Shown piece after piece: positions 1 through 10,529 of a stretch of DNA of 64,000 nt. Within the stretch, counting starts at the first letter, position 1. Each line of letters starts with the position of its first letter. Origin of the DNA: Gamarada debralockiae (taxonomy: Eukaryota > Ascomycota > Leotiomycetes > Helotiales > Hyphodiscaceae); the NCBI GenBank assembly GCA_002803225.1, contig NXFV01000939.1, positions 39,922-103,921 of the forward strand, written 5' to 3'. The position numbers and the translations under genes are program-made. The notes below the pieces were generated by a model. It was not told the DNA's origin. It made no database searches and saw only the letters and a program-made list of their open reading frames with translations.

Positions 1-1509
1 GGTCGTGCTCGAAAGTTCGTGGACGGGTCGAGGAGATTCGGGGTGCGCGTGCTGTCTGACTTGAGTCTCGATTCTGAGTGCCGGGTTCGACCGAAGCAGG
101 ACATGATCTAAGTTGCTTGCAGAGACTTCATTGATGACTCGATATCCTTCTTCGGTGCGAGGCTTTGTTCGGGCTTTCGGTAGCGGATTCAGAGAACGCA
201 GGCCCTGATACGAAGCTGATGCAGAGAGTTCATGGGTTACGTTGACGGTTGTAGAACCTTCTCTTCCAGCATCTCGCGGTCTTACGATCACACAGGGGAG
301 TTCCGCAGAAGCTTCAAGACGGCGCGGTATATCAGGACCCACGGGACTTATTTCATCATTGTCTCCTTCCGCATTAAAAGCCCCGCCTCTCTCACCGCCC
401 TCTGCTCGTTCCTGTAGTTGTTTCTGCAGTCGTTCGCTCTCCGCCTTCTCACATTCATACAGCCATTTATAGTGATCACTATACTTCTCCTTCTGGCTAG
501 CCTCCGCACGTTGAAAGGCGAGTTGCTCTTCAAGAGCAGCAAGTCTTCGGCGCTCTGCCTCGAGGGTGGTTTTGGTAGGGACAAGCTCTCGTTGAAGTCT
601 GTGTGCGAGCTTGTGTTCTTGCTCATAGCTTGTTTTATACGCTAGATCGACCGAGAGGGTTGCTGTTGTGGGGATTGTGCTGGACGAAGTGTTTGCGTGG
701 GGTCGTCGTGGCGGAATCTGGTGAACACCGGCCATTTGGTGATGGTGGACTCGAGTCATTCTGGCTTGTTGTGATCGGCTTGCTTCCATGGTCGAGGGTG
801 CGCGGGATACGGGAGGAGTTAGACGTGTCAACGTGATCAAGGGTGCGGCCTGTATTGGAGGGAACGCGAGTACTTCCTTGTGTCTCCGACCGGATGTGTT
901 CCTTTGGGGCACAGCAAAAGGCGATTTGCCAAGAGGCTCACCGACGATTCCCCCTTTGACGCTCTTGAAGCGCGTGACGGTGGCAGGTTCAGAGATGGCT
1001 GTGCCTCTCGACGCGTTGCGAGATTCTCCTAGTAGTTGTCCTGGCACGCGAGATGAAGGCGCCAGCTTCGTGAACTGCGATGGGGGAGGCTTGGTCAAGA
1101 GGTTGATCTTCCTCTTCGAGATTTCCTCTTGTTGTTGGGGGAAAGGTTCGGCTCGATAGTTGTGGGCTTGGGCGCCGTACGTGTTGACGATGGTACTGCT
1201 GATGATGGATGCGAATCTGTGTGGTTGATGAGCTGCGTTTCTAGACCTTCGTCCCCCCGCGGATGTTATGACGGCGTCTTGCTTGCTCGAAAGAGGGAGA
1301 GCTGGCAGGGGTTTGAGGTATGGATAGCGTTGATTCATGGGGATGGCGGCAGGGACCCCCGCGATGGGTGCTGTCAACTGCGACAGCGTTTGTCCCTTCA
1401 CACCGGACGACTTGAGGGAGTTGGACGCCTGCACTCGTCGGAGACCTCTTGGACGCATCGCTGGAGCGATATTCGACGCCTCGAGTCTGTCTTTGCGTAT
1501 TCTCTGCAT
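1..1509 (-). CDS. Coiled-coil hypothetical protein, 3' end beyond window
   Basis: An uninterrupted frame runs on the minus strand from an ATG at 1509 to base 1 without a stop, giving at least 503 residues; the C-terminus lies outside the window. The first ~280 residues are rich in Ser, Pro, Arg and Gln (low complexity, probably disordered). Residues ~285-365 are rich in Glu, Gln, Lys, Leu and Arg with heptad-like spacing (for example YKTSYEQEHKLAHRL and SERLQKQLQERAEG) and look like a coiled coil. A polar tail follows. No catalytic domain is recognisable, so no function is proposed; a scaffold or cytoskeletal role is possible. No intron is needed in the visible part. Stops lie upstream of the ATG in this frame, which supports the start. 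Confidence 0.7.
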   Translation of the reverse strand, partial: MQRIRKDRLEASNIAPAMRPRGLRRVQASNSLKSSGVKGQTLSQLTAPIAGVPAAIPMNQRYPYLKPLPALPLSSKQDAVITSAGGRRSRNAAHQPHRFASIISSTIVNTYGAQAHNYRAEPFPQQQEEISKRKINLLTKPPPSQFTKLAPSSRVPGQLLGESRNASRGTAISEPATVTRFKSVKGGIVGEPLGKSPFAVPQRNTSGRRHKEVLAFPPIQAAPLITLTRLTPPVSRAPSTMEASRSQQARMTRVHHHQMAGVHQIPPRRPHANTSSSTIPTTATLSVDLAYKTSYEQEHKLAHRLQRELVPTKTTLEAERRRLAALEEQLAFQRAEASQKEKYSDHYKWLYECEKAESERLQKQLQERAEGGERGGAFNAEGDNDEISPVGPDIPRRLEASAELPCVIVRPRDAGREGSTTVNVTHELSASASYQGLRSLNPLPKARTKPRTEEGYRVINEVSASNLDHVLLRSNPALRIETQVRQHAHPESPRPVHELSSTT

Positions 1510-2082
1510 GGCTGGTGTTGTGATGGTTATTGATGAAGATATTCAGGAGAAATATCAGTGGCACTGATCTCGATGAGAGGGGCCAAGGGTAGTTACAAAG
1601 ACAAGCAGAAGGGGCGGTAAGTTGGTATCTTATACAAGCATTGGCGAAGGAACAAGCAGAGCATCAGGAGTTGACTACATTCGAATCCAAAGAAGATTGT
1701 TCAGAGGCCTTCTTTGATAGTTGTCGAGGACAAGGAGAAATTGAACTTTGATGAGGAACAATGCAATTGTTGTATTTCGCTTAACAAAAGGGAGAACAAA
1801 GAAATATCAAAGCTAATCGTGCGAATTACGCTATCAGATTCACAACTCCTTCAGCTCCAATATCTCAGCACTGGACAGGTAAACTCTTCAAAGTTAGTGT
1901 AGTATAGCAAGTTGTGTAGCAATATCAGTCAACAAGTGACTGAAGATCAGTAGTATGCATCTCCATTGGAAGAAAACATATTGCTAGGTGGGGAAGGTCC
2001 GAATATCTGGTTACGATTTGCTGGGAAGCCTGAGCCTGGTCGTTGTCCCACTGTCATGAATTAGCCAAGGCATCTACAAATG
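1510..2082. other. Intergenic, nothing recognised
   Basis: This lies between the start of the coiled-coil gene (upstream side) and the 3' end of the HEI10-like gene. It is moderately AT-rich. The 62-codon frame at 1714-1902 has no recognisable similarity or composition and is not called. Confidence 0.5.
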
Positions 2083-3426
2083 TTAGATTCGAATCAAACC
2101 TCTCGACTTTATCACAGGTCTTTCAACTCCGCTCGCCACTGTTCCCGCTGGGTTGCTGACTTTGAGGCCGGCACTCATCCCATAACCAGCAAAACCAAGT
2201 CCACCAGCAGAGTTTGCATTGAGATTAGAAAGTGGTTGCCGGCCTGTGGGAGAAATTCTCCGATGAAGTATTGGAGTACCAGAGATTCCATTGGATTGGA
2301 GATTTGCGAGTCCCATTCGTGGAGGTGGTGCGTCGCCAGAACCGGGGCACTGTCGATGAGTGGAAGGAGTCTGAATCAGCTGGTTGTCTTTACTTCAGAT
2401 CAGTCAAAGCAGAATGAGATTCCTCATTTCGTTGGACTTACGCGGAATGCTTCCTTGACCTCGTTGGCTACTGAATCCCGACCATGTCCCATCTGCATTT
2501 CCGCCTCTGTTGATCAGGGGAGGACCCGTGTGCATTCCCGTGTTGAGACCTGTACCAGATTTTTGAATGCCGCCATTCTGTACACCTTGGAATATCGGAT
2601 GCGAGATTAGTCGTTGATCTTGGGCTCCGACTCTATCGACAAAACGGTTGGCGGTGCTCGATGCTTGAATAGTGTCGTCAACTGCATCATGAGCGGCATT
2701 CTGCACCTGGCCAAGCAGCGATCGACGCTTCAACTTGTCATAGAGTTCTTGAGTTTGCAGTAGCTTACGGCTTTTTGCACGGAGGACTTGGGCAAGTTCC
2801 TCGTTCTTGTGTCGCAGATTATCTTGATCGACCTGCATGCCTGCACCGAAGATCAGCACGCAAGCTTCCAAATCCCAGAGCTATCTCACCTAACAGTTTG
2901 TTGCGGAGATGTGAAAGCTGGCCATTTGCGTCGTTGACAACCTTGTCCATATGCAAGTTCAACGTCGAGTACTTGTCGGTCAAGTTTTTGGCCAGATATT
3001 CTTGGTAGACTCTGCGAGAAGGTCAGGGAAACACTGATCGGATCAGAGCTTCTCAACTAACATTTCTTGCATAGTCTGATATGCCCAAAAGTTCAAGGCC
3101 CTTCCCGCGCATTCCATTATCACATTGGGGTTCAAGCCACTCAGTACGCTCGTCTTGTAGTCCTCGGTCGGGTTGAGGTTCGCGACAACGACGTCGTCGG
3201 GGTTCGTGAGCTGCACATCGCAGGCAGGGCATATTGGTCGCTGGCCATCACGTTGGCCGGAGAGTTGGCAGCGGTTGGAGCAGTCAATGCAGAATATATG
3301 GCTGCGAAAGTCAGCAGGGTGACAGGGGATATAGGAAGCATCAGCATACCAGCAAGTTGTAACCACAGCATGATCATTGACCTCTTTCCTACACTTCAAC
3401 ACGTTGCAACGTAATGTTTGGTCCAT
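2083..3426 (-). CDS. HEI10/CCNB1IP1-like RING-finger protein
   Basis: Exons on the minus strand: 3350-3426, 3062-3301, 2890-3011, 2442-2840, 2083-2387; 380 residues. All four introns (48-54 bp) are GT-AG and keep frame. The N-terminus (MDQTLRCNVLKCRKEV) begins a C3HC4-type RING at about residues 7-57 with cysteine pairs C7/C12, C30/C33 (FCIDC) and CPAC. A helical region follows with the motif QEIVYQEYLAKNLTDKYSTL, then a coiled coil (~150-215) and a Gly/Ser/Pro-rich tail with Arg-Gly patches. This layout matches the HEI10/CCNB1IP1 family, E3 ligases that act on meiotic crossover sites on chromosomes. The first ATG of the longer upstream frame was rejected because the RING should start near the N-terminus. 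A meiotic role is inferred from the family only. Confidence 0.82.
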
Positions 3427-3970
3427 GGTGGTGGCGACGATGCGCCGCAGGAAGAACTGGTGTGCGGTTTGAAGAGCGATGAGAGAGTGATGAAGCTCGA
3501 AGTTTCGAAAGAAGGTCGTCAGGCCCGGCCCCACTTTTTTCCAATTGCGCTAGTCCCCTCCCAATTGCAATCCTTCTATCGACTCTACTTCTACAGATAT
3601 AACTCAGGTACGCTCTGTGGACCACGGTGCTTGTCTAAAAACCGCTTATTGATGTAGTGAGGAGCTTGAAGAGTACTGGTCATCCTACTTGAGATTGACT
3701 TCCCCCCACCGTCAGGGACGAATGCACAAAGACGCAATGAAACCAATGAACAACAATACAATTGTTGAATACCATTTTGGATTTTTCATACCGGTAGCCT
3801 GTAACCAGGCTTGCCTTGGCGACAAGACTATTGAGGAAATGCTTTAGTCGAGGTTGGTACAGCGTCAACTGCAGGTGTTGCTGTGGTGTTATCTGCAGTA
3901 ACCTAATTGCCAATTCCCGAATTCTCATGCCTTCCATTCCAATAAACCATTTCAGTGACCAGACCCACGT
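3427..3970. other. Intergenic, nothing recognised
   Basis: Contains the 5' flank of the HEI10-like gene and the 3' flank of the LYC1-like gene, both on the minus strand. The 85-codon minus frame at 3680-3937 shows no recognisable features and is not called. Confidence 0.5.
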
Positions 3971-5128
3971 TTAACACCAGCCAAACTTCTCATTTCCAAC
4001 CCACACGACATCCTCTCCAGTTCCCTCACCATACCACATCAAACTCGCAATGCTCTCTTTCTCCCTCTCAACCTCGCTGTGGTCCATGCCCAACTTTTCC
4101 ACCAGCCTTTTAACGACTGGGGTAGGATTCCACATCTCAACGCCAGTACACTTCCACTCCGCTGCTTCTTTCTGCGCAATCTTTACAATACCCTTCAATT
4201 TCTCCACATTTCCTTCAACATCGTCCTCATCCTCCACTACTAGTCTCAAAAAGTGTAATGTGTTTCCACTTTCAACCTTGTCGACTGGTCCGTAGAATGA
4301 TCGTGTCCAGATTGCCCACACACGGTTTCCAGGTGAGCCAGCAATGGCGCCGCGTGTTGTTGGCGATTTAGAGAAAATGTGGGAGGTCATGAAGTCTTCG
4401 CGCAGGTGGTGCCATTGCATCGTCTCGTAGTCTGGGACGAGCGCTACGTGCGTCTTGCCATCTTGTGCTTGTGCTAGTTCCTTCCGGATGTATTTCTCGT
4501 CCAGCGTACAAAGGGCTTCGATATCGGCGTAGTTGAGTCTGGTTGCGGTTTCTGTTGTCGCGCCGTTGGTATGACCATTTGTCGCAGCTGATGGTGATGG
4601 GTAAGGAGGGAAAAAGATGTGTGTGCTTGGGAAAGGTAGCCAGCCGTGCTGTGCATAGTACTTCTTCCCAATATCCGAATATAGAACCGAAAAGGCGCAC
4701 TCTTCACGTCCAGGAACGTTCGTGTCTGTCTGCCACTTTTTCAAAGTCGGACCAAGCTCCTTCAACATCCGACTCGCATAGCCCTTTCCTCTATATTCCG
4801 GATTACAAAACACGCTGCCAATTCCATGGGTTATGACTTCCTTCACTTGTCCATTGCGAGCAATGAGAGCGCGCTTACGTAATGTCTCCAGGGAGCCGAG
4901 GATAGGGCGCGACTCAGGTGTAGATTCCCGGTCTACGAGGATCCAGTATGTGATGCCGCCGTCTCGAGAAAGAGGCGTGTTTGCCATGTAGGATTCGCGG
5001 TCGAGGTAAGAAGGGAGGGTGAGCGTGGTGCCCCAATTCTTGGAATTGAGCGTCCATATCGCAGTATTTTCGGAGGGCGTAGGGTGGGAGAGGTAGAGGG
5101 TTGGGGAAGTTGCGTCGGGAAGTTGCAT
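3971..5128 (-). CDS. LYC1: LYC1-type GNAT N-acetyltransferase
   Basis: A single-exon gene of 385 residues. The protein matches the fungal LYC1 group: an N-terminal GNAT fold whose acetyl-CoA loop is visible as YRGKGYASRML near residue 115 (Q/R-x-x-G-x-G/A pattern), preceded by the beta strand GIGSVFCNPE. The ending (VVWVGNEKFGWC) is also typical as I remember the group. Yarrowia Lyc1 acetylates lysine on the N6 amino group in lysine degradation. The substrate here is inferred from family membership only, and the GNAT superfamily is broad. The ATG chosen is the first in the frame and gives a normal family length. The gene is transcribed in the same direction as the HEI10-like neighbour but is separated by 544 bp. 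Confidence 0.85.
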   Translation of the reverse strand: MQLPDATSPTLYLSHPTPSENTAIWTLNSKNWGTTLTLPSYLDRESYMANTPLSRDGGITYWILVDRESTPESRPILGSLETLRKRALIARNGQVKEVITHGIGSVFCNPEYRGKGYASRMLKELGPTLKKWQTDTNVPGREECAFSVLYSDIGKKYYAQHGWLPFPSTHIFFPPYPSPSAATNGHTNGATTETATRLNYADIEALCTLDEKYIRKELAQAQDGKTHVALVPDYETMQWHHLREDFMTSHIFSKSPTTRGAIAGSPGNRVWAIWTRSFYGPVDKVESGNTLHFLRLVVEDEDDVEGNVEKLKGIVKIAQKEAAEWKCTGVEMWNPTPVVKRLVEKLGMDHSEVEREKESIASLMWYGEGTGEDVVWVGNEKFGWC

Positions 5129-5866
5129 TGCGGTGGTCTTGTGGGGTTGACGGATTCGACGGTCTTAGAGACTGTGGGGTTGGTTGTTTTGAGGTGGTCG
5201 ATTGCTCGAGTATCTTGAGTGAATGACGCTGATTGCTCTTGCCTTCTTGTCTTGTCTTGCTGGTCTATAAAGATCTATTGCAGTATATGCAAATGAAAGG
5301 AAGGCAGTAAGCTCAATATAGGAGCTTTCCAAATAACTCTAATATTGTTTCTATGACAAAGAATTTGAAGAGAAAACTTGAAATGCGGTGGAAAAGACGG
5401 GTCAGCAGATAAGAGCGAAGGTACTTTCCGTTCTCAGTTTCTCTATTTGGGAGATTTCTCTTTCGTAAAGCTCCTGCCGTTGGAGGTCTGGTACACTGCG
5501 GAATGATGAGACTTGACCCACAATGGGGAGCTTCGTGGAAGGGCGTACGGTCGTGACAGGATTGAAGTGTGGGAGGGGACCGATGCAATGCGATGATAGC
5601 CTCAGGCTGACTAGGCTAGTCCTCTTAGGGACTGGCGCAAATCCACAACAGCAAAGTCACGTTCTGATAGCGCTAAGACGCTAAGATAAGCCAACACTTC
5701 GAAAGGCAACCTCGATCCATTTACAAACGCCATTCAGTCACTTTATATCTGACTTCCAAACCCACCTACTTTCTCCCCAATACCCGAGAACGGAGTAGCA
5801 TAATTAGATCTTCATTCTTCCACTTGAAACTCTTCTCAAGGTTATGCAAATCCCCTAACCTTCAAA
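5129..5866. other. Divergent intergenic region between LYC1 and ULA1
   Basis: Holds the promoters of the minus-strand LYC1-like gene and the plus-strand ULA1 gene. A pyrimidine-rich stretch (about 5745-5825) precedes the ULA1 ATG, as is common in fungal promoters. No other gene is seen. Confidence 0.5.
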
Positions 5867-7634
5867 ATGACGGAAGTAGTGACAGACCAGATACCCCCCA
5901 TACTCCACGGGCCTTCCGACAAGGAGAAGAAGTACGATCGCCAGTTGAGACTCTGGGCAGCTCAGGGACAACAAGCTCTCGAAGATGCCCATATTCTGCT
6001 TATCAATTCTGGATCTGGCACGGTTGGTGTGGAGACTTTGAAGAATCTCGTTCTCCCAGGCATGTCAATACTGAGGTGCATCCGCATACCACAGCTGACT
6101 TTCTAGGTATTGGAAAGTTTACAATTGCGGATAATGCGAGAGTTACAGAATCTGATCTCGGCGTCAATTTCTTTCTGGATGAGGACTGCCTTGGAAAGTC
6201 AAGATCCGAGTCTTGTGTGAAGCTTCTCCAGGAGCTGAACCCAGATGTCAAGGGCGATTGGTTTCCAAAGCAGAAGGTGTTATCTGAGATCGCAGAATAA
6301 GAATGAGAAGCTGACTGGATTTTAGGGCGATAGCATTCAGAAACTATTCGAAAGCGAACAAAAATGCACCCTGATCATATATTCCCTCCCCATCGACCCA
6401 AAAGATCTCGCACTTGTCAAGAAGTATGGTGAAGAACATAACGTCCCTCTCTTGTCGATTCATTCTGCAGGCTTTTACTCCTACTTCAAAATCCATCTTC
6501 CTGGCAACTTCCCCATTGTCAATACACACCCAGATTCAACTGCCACTACCGATTTAAGACTTCTTAAACCATGGCCGGAGCTATCGAAATTTGCCGCAGA
6601 CCTCACAAAGGATATCGAGAACCTTAGTGATCATGAACATGGACATATCCCATATGTTGCGCTGTTATTACACTATCTGGAAAAGTGGAAGGAATCTCAT
6701 GGGGAATATCCGAGCACATACAAAGATAAAAAGGCATTTGGAGCATTCGTAGCTTCCGGAGCGCGGACAATTATTGCTGAGGGTGGTGAAGAGAACTATG
6801 ATGAAGCTGTTGCTGCGGTGTTGAAGACCATTTCGGCTCCAACCTTGTCAAGTGCTGTGAAGGAGGTGTTTGATCACAAACCCAACGAGGTCAGTGGTGC
6901 TCCAAGGATTATGTGTGCTTGGTTAACATGCAACAGATCGAGGCCGATTCAAGCTTTTGGATTATCGCCGATGCGATTAATCAATTCTACAAAAAACACA
7001 ATGAACTTCCACTGCCAGGTTCCGTTCCCGACATGAAGGCGCAATCTACGGTGTACGTTCAGTTACAGAACTTGTACAAAGCAAAAGCCCGTCAAGATGT
7101 TGCGGAAGTTCTCGAGATCGTACAGGCCCATCCTAAAGGAAAGAAGATCGATGTAGCGGAAGTGGAGACATTCTGCAAGAACGCTGCTTTTATCAAACTC
7201 ATCCATGGAGCAGCCTCCACTCCGATTGACCTCCAAAAGCTGGCGAGTACGTACATGTCCCATAATTTCTTGGAACCATACTGACGAAATTGGAAGACAC
7301 GGAATTTGAGAAAGAGGAGTTCGCACTATCGCCATCCCTCCTCCCAATCTACCTAGCTCTGAATGCAACCTCCCATGCACCATCTGCAAGTTCGTCTGAT
7401 ATTCTCGCCACAATCAGCAAATCCATCCCTGACGCATCTTCTAATACACGCATAACTCAAGTCGCCGAAGAAGTGGCGCGGGCTAGAGGATGGGAATTGC
7501 ATAACATCTCGGCGCTCACTGGCGGTATGGTCTCTCAAGAAGTGATCAAGGTCATCACCAAGCAATACATCCCGATCGACAACACTTGCATCTTCGATGG
7601 CATCACAAGCAGAACCCAGGTCCTACGCCTATGA
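5867..7634 (+). CDS. ULA1: NEDD8-activating enzyme E1 regulatory subunit (ULA1/NAE1/APP-BP1)
   Basis: Exons 5867-6059, 6107-6276, 6326-6889, 6937-7246, 7297-7634; 524 residues, normal for the family (~530). The N-terminus has the E1-like adenylation half-domain: [19 protein letters not shown], then the Rossmann strand [34 protein letters not shown] and NFFLDE. Later [29 protein letters not shown] and the C-terminal [28 protein letters not shown] agree with NAE1. It pairs with UBA3 to activate NEDD8 for cullin modification in cytosol and nucleus; as in the family it carries no catalytic cysteine. The first intron starts with GC instead of GT; it is the only choice I found that keeps the conserved LPGIGKFTI join. 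The other introns are GT-AG. Confidence 0.93.
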
Positions 7635-10529
7635 CGCAGAACTGAACTGATAATTATGGCCATCACGAGGAGAATATTTTCATGGAGACGATAAAAGGAT
7701 TGCATTTTGCGGCGTTAGCTAGACCTCGAGAGCATGGTCGTCGAACTCGGCAGGAACTTATACTCCAGGCGTTGAGACGAATTCGAGAAGGACATGACGC
7801 TTGGTCATCCGGAGGGGCAGAGATTGATGAGACGCCACTAAAACAACATGAAGACGCTGCAATCACATGAACTGCAGTATTTGCGATTCGTTCCAACCCC
7901 TGCAAAACTTCAAGCACCATGCCACATGCAAAGTGCCACACTTGAAACCATTCACTCGCCACAAAATACTTTATTTCCATGGTACAAGCGTTACTGGTTG
8001 CAGAGAAGCCTCTCGCTCCTTCCCCTCAATATATCGCATGCCCAGCAACTTCATATCGAGCCGTCTTCTCTTGTACCCCTGCGTCTCTTTCGTCTTCCTC
8101 AGCCATTCAAACTACCTTCTCTATATCTCTCGAGACTTCTTTCCCTATAATTTGACCGAAAGATCTTCACCAACACAGCGGATTTCTCTCTGTGCATGCA
8201 TAGTGCATTTCACGAGTTACTTCTACCAACATCGTCTCTACTTCCCCCAGGTCCTTTCCCTGTCTTACCCTTCACAAACCACATCTCGCCGCTCATTGCT
8301 ACCTCACTCTCCAGCACGCATTGTCGATGAGCTGAGGACTCAATTTCCCATCAAACCTATCTTCTGATCGTGAACCCGATCTTCGGACCCGTCCCTGAAT
8401 CCACGGCTCTTGTCCCGCAACTCCATATTAACCCCATCATCAAAGAAGATCGACACGCGATCCGCCTAACCTCTGTAACACAACTCTAATCCCTTCCCGC
8501 TCCACACTTTCATAATGTAACACAGCCCCGCGTTAACCGTGCCGCTATCATAGACCTAGCTGTATGGAGTAGTTTCCCCAGATGCTGTGGGCTCGGTGTA
8601 ACGGGATTTACTTAGGGTTTCGCAGGGGAGGGGGGATAAATGCGGATAAATACATGAAGGGGAGTGGCTGAGGCAGGGATGGGATGGGAGGGGACGGAGG
8701 ACGAGTTGATCCGGTGATGTGAGGTTCATTGGGAGGATAGATGGGGACAGACGAGCTGCATGAAATTATGTGGGAATCCTGGTGAGTACGGGGTATAAGC
8801 GAAAAAGAGGGGAGGGCGGGGAGTCGGGAGGGGGTTCGGTTGGAGCCGGGTGATGCTGCACGTGAGAGCGGATTTATGTCGTACCGGTGTTTATATTCTT
8901 TGCTTGCGAGGGTGGTTGGTGGAATGGTGAAAGTTGGTCTCTGATAGTTCGTGGGAGAGGCGCTTGAGCTTCAAGCAGATGTTGTCAATATGTCATGCAA
9001 GAGGAAGTGGAAAAGTATCATGCGATGCGGGAGAGGGAAGACGTTGCTCCTTTGGCCTAGGCTGGTAAGGAGGGAGTTGGTGAGTTTTGCGAGAAGGAGG
9101 TCTGGACTCTGGGGTGCTTCATTGCAGCAGTCACAACTGTGTTACCAGAAGTCGCTTTCCAACGGTTCAGAGATTGAACATTTGACTATTGAAATTCCCT
9201 GCTGAGATATTGAAAAGAGAAAGGGAGGGGGGCGGAGCTTTTTCCCACCCGATGTTACATCATGTTTGTGAGATGGCAGGTTGATTTTCTCATTCCTTGA
9301 TTACCCTCCATTGTGCCCAGCAAACTCAATCATGCATAAATGAAGGACATGCAGTTCACAAATGAGTGTGGAGAAAAGTCTCCGAATACTTGCTTGCGTC
9401 GGAAGTCCCATTTCTAAGGCGGTCGTATTCACATGCAAGCAGTCAGAGTCTCGCAAGAGTCGGAGTGACTTCGAGGGGTTAAGTGACGGAATGCTCCAGT
9501 TACATTCCTCACCGGCAATGAGAAGGCTAAGTAAGGTTTCTCTACCGGAGTTAAGGCTGAACTTTATTTCTGACCTATCCCCCTTAGTTGAGAGGCTCGT
9601 CCCGATGCACCTCCCTTTTGTAGAATCTATCCTCTTGGCATCGTCACATCGATCATCTTATTGTATTGTCACATCAACGCCAGCTTCATTCTTTTTGGTA
9701 GTTGCCTGCCATTCACACGCCCCGAAGGGTAAATTTTTCTCTCGAAACTGGTTTACGAATAGCAAATTCCCTCTTTTGATATTTGCCTCATCTCTTTCTC
9801 CCGTCATCCTCTTCTTTCATCCACCCTCACTGCATGCCATTCCCAACTTCCTCTCCATCTCCAGCCCTCTACCACCATGACATCTCTACATTGATCCTAT
9901 TTTCGTCTCTCTCCCTCTTTATCGATATTCTGCTGCCTACGCCACATCCCACAATTTATCTCCCGACGCACCCCACATTCCAACAATCCTTTCCCGCCAA
10001 ATAGCCTGAATACCTCAAAACTCAAATCTGCCATGTGGCAAACAGGACTGGATAGGGTTACTATGTGCGCGAATGCGTATTCAGATTTAAGCCGAGCTCT
10101 TGATCGGCGGTCTGAATTGCAAATTGATAGTAGATTGATTGTGGACTGATGTTGGGCATGAAGGTTGATGGAGGACACGCGGTTGCTATTTTAGTTTTTG
10201 GAAGGATGGTGACATCATAAGAAGAGTTCACAGGAAGGTCTAGGGAGTTGATTAATGGCGTGGTATTGTTCATTGATCATCTGTGTTGTACATGATGAGA
10301 GGTACTTAGCTACCTATATACATACGAGAGACTGGAACTCGTACCGCTCTGTAGGTGTAAATCCAATTTGGTGGTGTGATTTCAAACGCCGGGGGTTACC
10401 TCCCATTTCCAACCCAAAGCCCGTAGGCAGAGCCTCCCATCCTCATGAAACCCGAATCCCCAACTCCTCATGAAAAGCCTCCCATCTCATACCCAATAGC
10501 TACCCAGAGTCTACCCAAGCTAACGTAAA
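7635..10529. other. Long gene-free, strand-asymmetric region
   Basis: A 2.9 kb gap between two converging genes. About 7980-8500 is pyrimidine-rich on the plus strand, 8600-9250 is strongly purine-rich (G runs around 8620-8880), and 9600-9960 is again pyrimidine-rich. Open frames here (for example 7867-8367) follow that base bias and show no domains, so they are not called. The layout could hide promoter or 5'-UTR sequence of an unannotated or non-coding transcript. Confidence 0.4.

Noticed and set aside
7867..8367. 166-codon plus-strand frame
   Set aside because: Long only because of pyrimidine bias; Ser/Leu/Pro-rich, no domain, no splice logic.
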